A stretch of DNA of 13,421 bases. Origin: GCA-003244245 sp035997545 (lineage in GTDB: Bacteria > Actinomycetota > Actinomycetes > Mycobacteriales > Pseudonocardiaceae). Shown piece by piece: positions 6,048-11,849 of this stretch (position 1 is its first letter; every line of letters begins with the position of its first letter). A program made the translations under genes and the position numbers. The notes beneath the pieces are model-generated. The model had not been told where the DNA came from and ran no database searches. It saw only the letters and a program-made list of their open reading frames with translations. The stretch lies in contig DASYIL010000271.1 in the NCBI GenBank assembly GCA_035997545.1, positions 1-13,421 of the forward strand, in the 5' to 3' direction.

Positions 6048-7402
6048 CGGTACTCCTCCAGCCGCTGCCGGACGCCCATGGCCACCCCGACCGCCGCGAT
6101 GAGGGCTAACACGCCGATACCGATGGGCAGGCCGGTGAGCCAGCCTCGGGCGCGGTCGATGTCCTTGCCGAAGGCCCCGCGCTCGTACTCGACAGCAGTC
6201 CTGAGCGTTGTGGCGAGCCGGTCGAACGCCGCGGCGGCGCTGGCCTGGTGGGTGCCCACTGCGGCGTCGACCGCCTTGGTGTACTCCCCGACGTCGTCGA
6301 GCCGCCGGACCTCCTGGTGTGCTGCGGCGTAACCGCGGGCGTTGTCTACCGCCGCCTGCACCAGTGTTCGCCCCTCCGGGTCAGTAGCGAATTGCTTGGC
6401 TGCGCCCAGTGCGCCGCCGGCACCGCCGTTGCGGGCGAGCTGCTGCATCCGGGCGTCGAAGTCCGGCTCGCTGCCACCATCGCGGGTGACCAGTCCCAGA
6501 CTCTCGACGGCGCGGGCCTGCAGCGCCGCGATCTGCGCCGGTGCCAGCGCGTCGGACACCGACCGGCTATGTCCGACCGAGCGCGCGAGCGAGCCAGCCG
6601 AGGCCGTCCCCGCGGCCGTCCACCACAAAAGGCCGGCGAGCACTGCCCCACTTGCCACGACCAAGCCAATATTGACAACCCGGTGCGTGCGCTTGAATAG
6701 GAAGATCTGCACCCAGATCAGCCCGGCCACGCTCGCCCCGCAGGCCGCAAGCGCAACAACCGGCACCGACCCGGCCCGCTGGTAGGCGTCGGCGAGCCGG
6801 GATGCCTGCCGTCGTTGCAGCTCCGCCGCCTCGGGCAAGATCGAACTCCGCATCAGCTCCGAGGCGCGCCGGAGATAGGTCGCCCCGACCGCCAAGCCCT
6901 GCCGGTTGTTCGCCCGGGCCCGCTCGACCAGGCCGGTGTAGACCGGCAGCTGGGTGATGATGTCGGCGATCTGGTTAGCGGTCACCAGCTCTCCGCTGGC
7001 TTGGGTGCCGGCCTGCGCGAGGCTGGCCGTCGCCGCGACGATGTCGCGGTCATAGCGGGCACGCACCGCACCGGGTTCCACACCCCCGGAGAGGAACCCG
7101 GCCGCGACGGTGGCGTCCGCATCGGCCAGCGACTGGTACAGCGTGGTCACGTTCGCGTTGAGCGGTTGGAGACGCTCGGCGATATCGCGAGTGGTGTCCA
7201 CGCGGTCGTTCGCGGCGACGACTCCGACGACTCCGGCGAGCACTATCCCGATCACGAGGACTACCCGGGTCAGCCGGAGCTTGCCGGGTGTGGTGTCCCA
7301 GTCGGCGATCAGCCGGTCGATACGACGCTGGGGCCGGACCCGCTCTGGGGCCCGACCCGGCTGCATCGGACTGGTCTCGATGGCCTGTTGACTCGGCTGC
7401 AC
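6044..7402 (-). CDS. glnX: GlnX-like transmembrane sensor-transducer (copy 2, first gene of the operon)
   Basis: This 452-residue paralogue of the gene at 3743-5050 has the same four-helix plan: about 46-65, 218-241, 251-272 and 424-444. Stretches such as LPVYTGLVERARANNRQGLA are identical between the copies, and the last 46 residues differ at only a few positions. It is longer because of a longer N-terminal tail and a few extra residues in both outward-facing regions (for example around LVTANQIADIIT). By analogy with mycobacterial Rv0412c it should pass the ligand state of GlnH to PknG. The chosen GTG at 7402 has GGAG at 7410-7413 with a 7-nt spacer. An ATG twelve codons in is a weaker alternative. 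It is the first gene of the operon, divergent from the FHA gene. Confidence 0.87.
   Translation of the reverse strand: MQPSQQAIETSPMQPGRAPERVRPQRRIDRLIADWDTTPGKLRLTRVVLVIGIVLAGVVGVVAANDRVDTTRDIAERLQPLNANVTTLYQSLADADATVAAGFLSGGVEPGAVRARYDRDIVAATASLAQAGTQASGELVTANQIADIITQLPVYTGLVERARANNRQGLAVGATYLRRASELMRSSILPEAAELQRRQASRLADAYQRAGSVPVVALAACGASVAGLIWVQIFLFKRTHRVVNIGLVVASGAVLAGLLWWTAAGTASAGSLARSVGHSRSVSDALAPAQIAALQARAVESLGLVTRDGGSEPDFDARMQQLARNGGAGGALGAAKQFATDPEGRTLVQAAVDNARGYAAAHQEVRRLDDVGEYTKAVDAAVGTHQASAAAAFDRLATTLRTAVEYERGAFGKDIDRARGWLTGLPIGIGVLALIAAVGVAMGVRQRLEEYR
6053..6059 (-). promoter_or_regulatory. Strong Shine-Dalgarno for glnH2 (GGAGGAG)
   Basis: A perfect purine-rich ribosome site lies five bases before the glnH2 ATG, inside the end of glnX2. 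It supports the chosen start and suggests glnH2 is translated well within the polycistronic message. Confidence 0.7.
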
Positions 7403-7527
7403 TGTCGATCTCCGGATCGTCGGCGACCCCCGTGCCGCTTAGTAGAACTTCCTACGCCATCGGAGGCTAGGAGGGCAGCCCTCGCTGCGGGTGGCCAGCT
7501 CGGCAGCGCGACGTCTAACGTGGGCCA
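7403..7527. promoter_or_regulatory. Divergent intergenic region between the GlnX/PknG operon and the FHA gene
   Basis: This 125-bp gap is the only place a main promoter for the minus-strand operon could lie. On the minus strand TAGCCT at 7469-7464 fits a TANNNT -10 and would give a leader of about 55 nt, but I see no convincing -35. A GGAG ribosome site for glnX2 is at 7410-7413. On the plus strand TAACGT at 7516-7521 is a -10 candidate for the FHA gene. Confidence 0.45.
7516..7521 (+). promoter_or_regulatory. Candidate -10 of a leaderless FHA-gene promoter
   Basis: TAACGT lies six bases before the ATG at 7528, so transcription would start at or next to the start codon. No Shine-Dalgarno precedes that ATG. 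Both facts fit a leaderless mRNA, which is common in actinobacteria. Confidence 0.45.
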
Positions 7528-8271
7528 ATGGTGGGTCCGCGGCAGCCGTCGGGCGGGCTGGTGGCCCATTTTCAGGGCCGCCAGGTAGCTGTGCTGCGTC
7601 CGGGCAATCCAGCCTTCACCTTCGGGCGAGGTGGCGACCGCACGTTGCGGTTCGGTCATAACAGTGTCAAGGGCGGACCTGACCTACACATCTCCCGTAA
7701 CGTGGGCTCGATCCGGTACGGCGGTGGGTTGTGGGTGGTCTGCAACGACAGCCACAGTCGCCCGTTCGACGTGATCGTGCGGGGGGTGTCCAACCCGTTG
7801 CCGCCGCGGACCGCGTTGGACTCGCACTCGCGTTGGGCGGTCAGCCCGCCCGGCTTGGAGATCCGGGTCCCCGCGCCCACCGGGCGGTACCTGCTGTCGA
7901 TCAGCATCGACGACCCTCGGCCGCCGGTGGTGGACTCCCCGGAGCACGGTGATCCCAGCACCAGCCCGCTGTGGGAGCCGACCGACCACGAGCGCTTGTT
8001 GCTCGCAGCCAAGTTCCTGTCGCTGTCCGATCCCGGTGAGGCAATTGGCAACCAGGAAGCCGCCGAGTACGCATCCGCCCCGCGGCCCCGCGAAGTGTCG
8101 GTCACCGCTAAAGCCGTCGAAGACTGCGTGGGCAGGTGGTGCAAGAGGCTGCAGGAGCTCGGCGTCACCGGGATCAACGGCCGCGACAACATCAACCAGC
8201 TGGGTCGCCAGCTGCTCGCGTGGGGATTCCTCCGCCAAGAGGACCGCAGGCGGCTGCGCGCCGACCCGTAG
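7528..8271 (+). CDS. FHA-domain protein with helical, possibly DNA-binding C-terminus
   Basis: This 247-residue cytosolic protein carries an FHA-like beta-sandwich at about 14-127. It has the GR signature (FTFGRGG, 33-34), the Ser-Arg of the phosphothreonine loop (HISRNVGS, S56-R57) and the later Asn (VCND, N73). The usual His of SxxH is Val here. A Pro-rich linker (about 128-150) leads to a helical region (about 150-247) with TDHERLLLAAKFLSL, SVTAKAVEDCVGRWCKRL and NINQLGRQLLAWGFL. That layout resembles winged-helix or HTH-type tails of actinobacterial FHA regulators, though I cannot identify a named family. FHA domains read phosphothreonine; the PknG partner GarA of mycobacteria is also an FHA protein. 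Divergence from the PknG operon suggests, by inference, a target or regulator of that operon. Confidence 0.75.
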   Translation: MVGPRQPSGGLVAHFQGRQVAVLRPGNPAFTFGRGGDRTLRFGHNSVKGGPDLHISRNVGSIRYGGGLWVVCNDSHSRPFDVIVRGVSNPLPPRTALDSHSRWAVSPPGLEIRVPAPTGRYLLSISIDDPRPPVVDSPEHGDPSTSPLWEPTDHERLLLAAKFLSLSDPGEAIGNQEAAEYASAPRPREVSVTAKAVEDCVGRWCKRLQELGVTGINGRDNINQLGRQLLAWGFLRQEDRRRLRADP

Positions 8272-8282
8272 TTGATCGCCCT

Positions 8283-8354
8283 CGGGTGCTACGCACCCGT
8301 GAGTGGCGTTGAGTGCTATAACACCGTTTGCCACTCACGGGTGCCGCAGGCACC
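8283..8354. terminator. Bidirectional hairpin terminator between converging FHA gene and hisN
   Basis: A perfect 15-bp inverted repeat (8293-8307 with 8330-8344) encloses a 22-nt loop. Two smaller hairpins compete for the same bases: 8283-8289 with 8293-8299 (3-nt loop), and 8340-8345 with 8349-8354 (3-nt loop, inside the hisN end). It sits 21 bases after the FHA stop and overlaps the hisN stop, so it can serve both converging genes. There is no clear U-tract, which is usual for actinobacterial terminators. Confidence 0.75.
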
Positions 8355-9123
8355 TGAGGGCGGCGTCGTGCAGCAGGCCGTTGGACGACAGTGCGGTGCC
8401 GCTGTCGTAGCGGGGGACCCCGTCGAGGTCGGTGAAACGACCGCCGGCCTGCTCGACCAGCACCTGTGCGGCGGCCACGTCCCAGGGGTTGACGATCGGC
8501 TCAGCGGCCAGATCGATCGCCCCTTCGGCGACCAGGCAGTGCTGCCAGAAGTCACCGAAGGCCCGGTTCTCCCAGCAGGCATCCACCAGCGCCAGGTAGG
8601 ACTCCCGGCGGTGGTACTCCACCCAGGTGCCCAAATGCGTGGTGGAGACGTAGGCGTCGGCCAGCGCACCGACTCCGGACACCGTGATAGCTCGGGTGGC
8701 CCCGTCCATATCGCGGGTATGAGCACCCGCGCCGGCGGCCGCCCACCAGCGCCGCCGCAGCGGCGGTGCGCTGATCACCCCGACCACCGGCTGGCCGTGC
8801 TCGACGAGCGCGATGAGGGTGGCCCACACCGGCACGCCGCGCAGGAAGTTCTTCGTCCCGTCGATCGGGTCCAGCAGCCAGACCCGGCCGGCATCTGCAG
8901 ACGGCCCACCGCGCTCCTCACCGAGCACCGCATCCTGCGGCCGCCGCGCTGCCAGCATTTCGCGCACCGCGTCCTCGACGGCCAGGTCGGCGTCGGTGAC
9001 CGGGGTCCGGTCGGGTTTGCGGTCGACTCGCAGATCCGCTGCACCCGCCCGATCCAGCGTGATCGCATCGGCGATGTCCGCGAGAGCCAGAGCCAGAGCG
9101 AGGTCGGGGTCGTGATCGGTCAC
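8335..9123 (-). CDS. hisN: Histidinol-phosphatase, inositol-monophosphatase family
   Basis: This 262-residue cytosolic enzyme hydrolyses L-histidinol phosphate to L-histidinol, the penultimate part of histidine synthesis, in actinobacteria that use the IMPase-type enzyme. Its length matches mycobacterial HisN (about 260). Metal and catalytic motifs are complete: PVTDADLAVE (41-50), GEE at 68-70, WLLDPIDGTKNF with D85 and D88, and the C-terminal PWDVAAAQVLVEQAGG with D215. The GTG start at 9123 has no Shine-Dalgarno, and CACCAT seven bases upstream could be a -10, so it may be leaderless. It stands alone on the minus strand, converging on the FHA gene and diverging from a two-component system. 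A related inositol or sugar phosphatase role cannot be excluded, but the overall match favours HisN. Confidence 0.88.
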   Translation of the reverse strand: MTDHDPDLALALALADIADAITLDRAGAADLRVDRKPDRTPVTDADLAVEDAVREMLAARRPQDAVLGEERGGPSADAGRVWLLDPIDGTKNFLRGVPVWATLIALVEHGQPVVGVISAPPLRRRWWAAAGAGAHTRDMDGATRAITVSGVGALADAYVSTTHLGTWVEYHRRESYLALVDACWENRAFGDFWQHCLVAEGAIDLAAEPIVNPWDVAAAQVLVEQAGGRFTDLDGVPRYDSGTALSSNGLLHDAALRCLRHP

Positions 9124-9147
9124 GAGACGGATGGTGCCACGTCGCTT

Positions 9148-9153
9148 TAGGCT
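9148..9153 (+). promoter_or_regulatory. Candidate -10 (TAGGCT) of a leaderless response-regulator promoter
   Basis: TAGGCT lies seven bases before the GTG at 9161, placing the transcription start on or next to the start codon. No Shine-Dalgarno is present. This favours the GTG over the upstream in-frame ATG at 9131, which precedes the promoter. The upstream promoter region overlaps the divergent hisN start. Confidence 0.5.
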
Positions 9154-9160
9154 GAATGGC

Positions 9161-9814
9161 GTGACGACTGTACTCCTTGCGGAGGACGACTACGGCATCG
9201 CCGAGCCGCTGTCCCGGGCCCTGCAACGGGAGGGCCACGAGGTGGTGGTGGTCCGTGACGGCCACACCGCGCTCGCCTGTGCCAACCAGGAGGAGATTGA
9301 CCTGCTGGTGCTCGACCTTGGGCTGCCCGGGATGGACGGCCTTGACGTCTGCCGCCGGCTGCGTGGGGTGCGCCCCGATGTCCCGGTGCTGATGCTCACC
9401 GCCCGAACCGACGAGGTGGACTTCGTCGTCGGGCTGGACGCGGGCGCCGACGACTACGTCGCCAAGCCGTTCCGGCTGGCCGAACTGTTGGCCAGGGTGC
9501 GCGCCCTGCTGCGCCGCAGCGCGCCGGACGCGCTGCAGGTGGGCGGGGTACGGATGGACCTCGCCGGCCACCGGGTGCACATCGAGGGCATCGAGGTCGG
9601 GCTGGCGAACAAGGAGTTCGAGCTGCTGCGGGTGCTGCTGTCCCGGCCGGGGCAGGTGGTCAGCCGTGAGGAGATCCTGCGCGAGGTGTGGAACGACCCA
9701 GAACTCAAGAGTTCCAAGACGCTGGACATGCACATTTCCTGGCTGCGCCGCAAGATCGGCAGCAGCCGGATCGCCACCGTCCGGGGTGTCGGGTTCCGCT
9801 TCAACGAGTCTTGA
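9161..9814 (+). CDS. OmpR/PhoB-family response regulator
   Basis: This 217-residue transcription factor has a receiver domain (about 1-120) and a winged-helix DNA-binding domain (about 125-215). Receiver residues are complete: acidic pair D9/D10, phospho-acceptor D52 in LVLDLGLPG, T80 in MLTAR, and K102 in AKPF. The effector domain shows LANKEFELLRVLL, the recognition-helix region KTLDMHISWLRRKIG and the C-terminal wing VRGVGFRF. The GTG start is chosen because the receiver fold begins right after it and a -10 lies just upstream. The partner histidine kinase follows 17 bases after the stop, so the two form one operon. The controlled genes cannot be told from sequence; GtrA and the hisN region are only neighbours. 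Confidence 0.92.
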   Translation: MTTVLLAEDDYGIAEPLSRALQREGHEVVVVRDGHTALACANQEEIDLLVLDLGLPGMDGLDVCRRLRGVRPDVPVLMLTARTDEVDFVVGLDAGADDYVAKPFRLAELLARVRALLRRSAPDALQVGGVRMDLAGHRVHIEGIEVGLANKEFELLRVLLSRPGQVVSREEILREVWNDPELKSSKTLDMHISWLRRKIGSSRIATVRGVGFRFNES

Positions 9815-9831
9815 GAAAGTAGCGTCCCGCC

Positions 9832-11124
9832 GTGCGGTGGAGGATCCTGAAGTCCACGCTGATCGTGGTCGCGATCACCAGCCTGGTGCTGGGCGTCCCA
9901 CTGGCGTTGGCTTGCTGGCGGCTGGTGGAGGACTTCACCAGGGCCGACCTGCGGACCCGGTTGGAGCAGGCGGTGGTCCAGGTGGATGATCAGAGCCCGC
10001 CCACCCCGACGGCGACCGATCTGCGCTCGGTCGGCCGGACCCTTCCGCCCAACGGCCAGCTGGTGGTGGATTCGCCGCGGACCGGCCGGTTGGTGCTTGG
10101 CAGCGATCCGGGACCTGGCGCGGTAGTGGAGTCACTGCCGCTGGGGCAACGCGGCACCGCCCGGCTGGCGGTACCCGGGGATGTGATGCGGAGCGACCAG
10201 ATGCGCGTGGTCGCAATGGTCGGGCTGCTGGTGGCGTTGCCGGTGGGGATCGGCGCAGCCATTGCCACCGTGACTGCCCGGCGGCTGGCGGAGCCGCTGC
10301 AGGACGTCGCCGACCGGGCTGCCCGGCTGGGGGCCGGGGATTTCCGCCTCGAGCCGGCGCGCCATGGCATCCCGGAGCTCGATCGGGTCGCCGAACTGCT
10401 GGACACCTCAGCGGCCGCGCTGGCCGAGCTCGTCCAGCGGGAGCGAGACCTCGTCGGCGACGTGTCGCATCAGCTGCGCAGCCGGCTGACCGCGCTGCAA
10501 CTGCGGCTCGACGAGCTGGCCGGGCACCCTGACCCCGCCACCGCCGCGGAGGCCGAGGCGGCCCTGGAGCAAGCCGAGCGGCTCGGCGCGGTGCTCGACG
10601 ACCTGGTGCGGGCCACCGAAGAGGCCCGGGCCGCCACCGCCGAGCCGGTGGCGCTGGCCGAGCTGCTCGGCGAGGTGGTCGCCGACTGGCAGGCACAGGC
10701 CGACGCAGAGCGGCGGGCGTTGCGGCTGCGGGTGGCCGACGGGCTGGTCGCCCGGGTCACGCCAGGCCGGCTTCGCGAGGCGATCGGAGTGCTGATCGAC
10801 AACGCGCTGCGGCACGGGGCAGGCGTGGTCACGCTGTCCGCGCGGCCGGGAGGGGTGGGACCGGATCGAATGATCGTGGTGGAGGTGACCGACGGCGGCG
10901 AGGGGGTGCCTGAGGAGCTGGCTCCGCACGTCTTCATTCGTGGCGTCTCCGGTGCCTCCTCCACCGGCGTCGGGCTGGCGCTGGCCCGGGCGCTGGTCGA
11001 GGCCGATGGAGGACGCCTTGAGCTCAGCTCGGCACGACCCGCCAGATTCGCGGCCTACCTGCGGGTACCGCGGGGCGAGGAGCCGGCTGCATCCCCACGG
11101 CCAGGTATCGGGGTGGTGCGCTGA
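9832..11124 (+). CDS. Sensor histidine kinase, partner of the OmpR-type regulator
   Basis: This 430-residue membrane kinase has two transmembrane helices (about 8-28 and 126-148) that frame a short extracellular sensor of about 95 residues with no family I recognise. A HAMP linker follows (about 148-202), then the HisKA dimerisation helix with H213 in DLVGDVSHQLRSRL. The ATPase domain carries the N-box LIDNALRHG (N324), the D-box EVTDGGEGVP (D354) and the G2 box TGVGLAL (about 378-384). The usual Pro after the His-box Leu is replaced by Ser (LRSRLTAL against LRTPLTAL), which is common in actinobacterial kinases. GTG at 9832 is taken as the start because it precedes the first membrane helix; only a weak purine-rich site (GAGAAAG) lies upstream. 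Confidence 0.92.
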   Translation: MRWRILKSTLIVVAITSLVLGVPLALACWRLVEDFTRADLRTRLEQAVVQVDDQSPPTPTATDLRSVGRTLPPNGQLVVDSPRTGRLVLGSDPGPGAVVESLPLGQRGTARLAVPGDVMRSDQMRVVAMVGLLVALPVGIGAAIATVTARRLAEPLQDVADRAARLGAGDFRLEPARHGIPELDRVAELLDTSAAALAELVQRERDLVGDVSHQLRSRLTALQLRLDELAGHPDPATAAEAEAALEQAERLGAVLDDLVRATEEARAATAEPVALAELLGEVVADWQAQADAERRALRLRVADGLVARVTPGRLREAIGVLIDNALRHGAGVVTLSARPGGVGPDRMIVVEVTDGGEGVPEELAPHVFIRGVSGASSTGVGLALARALVEADGGRLELSSARPARFAAYLRVPRGEEPAASPRPGIGVVR

Positions 11125-11128
11125 GAGC

Positions 11129-11263
11129 GTGACGCCCGTGACCGAGCCCACCGGACCCGATGCGAAGCAGGCCATCCGCGAGCGGGTCTGGGACTGGAAC
11201 GCCCTTGATCGCGACAAGATCGCGGCAATCCCCGTGCTCGCGGCGATGGCGAACGAGCGGTGA
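11129..11263 (+). pseudogene. Short ORF, possible remnant of a 5-formyltetrahydrofolate cyclo-ligase-like gene
   Basis: A 44-residue ORF begins with GTG four bases after the kinase stop (second GTG at 11138). Its first half, with PDAKQAIRERVWDW, resembles the conserved N-terminal helix of actinobacterial 5-formyltetrahydrofolate cyclo-ligase-like proteins. The second half (NALDRDKIAAIPVLAAMANER) does not continue that family as I recall it. It may be a truncated leftover, or a real small ORF that ends the two-component operon. The assignment rests on one short motif and is weak. Confidence 0.3.
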
Positions 11264-11275
11264 GGTGCACCGAAT

Positions 11276-11779
11276 CTACTGGCTGACGACCTGGCGGCGC
11301 ACATTCTGGTCGGGGAAGACGTACTTCCGGAAGGCCCACCACCGAAAGACCATCGCCACTAGGGTCCCAATAACGTTGGCGCTAGCGAAGTCGGCGGCCT
11401 CCTGGGCGAGCAGGCTCACCTGCGGGACCTGCAGGTCCAGCACGTACCGCGAGATCCACAGTGGGGTCGCGTTGATCACCAGTCCGATGCCGCAGACCAG
11501 AAAGAACAGCGCGGCCTCGTGGTGGCGTTCCCGGCCGCCCCGGGTGCGGAAGGACCACTCCCGGTTGAGCACGTAGGACACGATCGTCGCGACCAGCACC
11601 GCAATGATCTTGGCGGTGACCGGTTTGGGCTCCAAAACTGTGGTTTTGAGCAGTGTGAACACGGTGATGTCCACGATGTAGGCGATCCCGCCGACCAGGG
11701 CGAACTTCACCAGCTCGCGGTGGCGGACAGCGATATCGCGGTAAGGCTGCGGGATCCGGATGAGCACGGCGTCGACCAT
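11276..11779 (-). CDS. GtrA-family membrane protein
   Basis: This 167-residue integral membrane protein has four predicted helices: about 23-45, 55-76, 89-108 and 133-150. GtrA signatures are KFALVGGIAYIVDITVFTLL at the first helix, VLNREWSFRTRG after the second, and the end motif FRWWAFRKYVFP. GtrA-like proteins are thought to move or present polyprenyl-linked sugars across the membrane for cell-wall or polysaccharide glycosylation. The ATG at 11779 is chosen because the family starts near here. A longer in-frame extension to 11974 would run through the promoter and the end of the next gene, and is low-complexity. It converges on the two-component operon with only 12 bases between the stops. 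Confidence 0.88.
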   Translation of the reverse strand: MVDAVLIRIPQPYRDIAVRHRELVKFALVGGIAYIVDITVFTLLKTTVLEPKPVTAKIIAVLVATIVSYVLNREWSFRTRGGRERHHEAALFFLVCGIGLVINATPLWISRYVLDLQVPQVSLLAQEAADFASANVIGTLVAMVFRWWAFRKYVFPDQNVRRQVVSQ

Positions 11780-11791
11780 GGACACGGCCGC

Positions 11792-11806
11792 AGTGTACGG
11801 ACCGTA
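11792..11806 (-). promoter_or_regulatory. Candidate gtrA promoter with an overlapping inverted repeat
   Basis: On the minus strand TACACT at 11797-11792 fits a -10 and would start transcription a few bases before the ATG at 11779. Immediately upstream and touching it is the perfect inverted repeat TACGG-N-CCGTA (11796-11806), a possible operator. No -35 is clear. Confidence 0.35.
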
Positions 11807-11849
11807 TGCAGGAGCTCCCGCGTACCGTCGATGGCCAGGCGCACCTGGA

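Larger units (their letters stand above)
5055..7402 (-). repeat. Tandem-duplicated sensor module, copy 2 (glnX2-glnH2)
   Basis: This is the promoter-proximal copy of the glnX-glnH unit, in direct orientation with copy 1 at 2763-5050 and separated from it by only four bases. The sequence just downstream of each glnH stop is also alike (near 2756-2790 and 5048-5082), so the duplication boundary includes the start codon of the next gene. Confidence 0.85.

Noticed and set aside
7440..7455. Palindrome-like sequence TAGGAAGTTCTACTA in the divergent intergenic region as an operator
   Set aside because: Only a 7-bp core is symmetric; the flanks do not pair, so it is not better than chance.
8272..9150. 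Plus-strand ORF of 292 codons opposite hisN
   Set aside because: hisN on the minus strand has complete catalytic motifs. The plus-strand translation has none and would run through the terminator.
9131..9160. Upstream ATG for the response regulator
   Set aside because: It precedes the -10 candidate and adds ten residues ahead of a receiver domain that normally begins at the GTG.
11835..11848. Small hairpin (CCAGG-4nt-CCTGG) just after the WD40 pseudogene stop, as a terminator
   Set aside because: The stem is only five base pairs with no extension or U-tract; too weak to call in GC-rich DNA.
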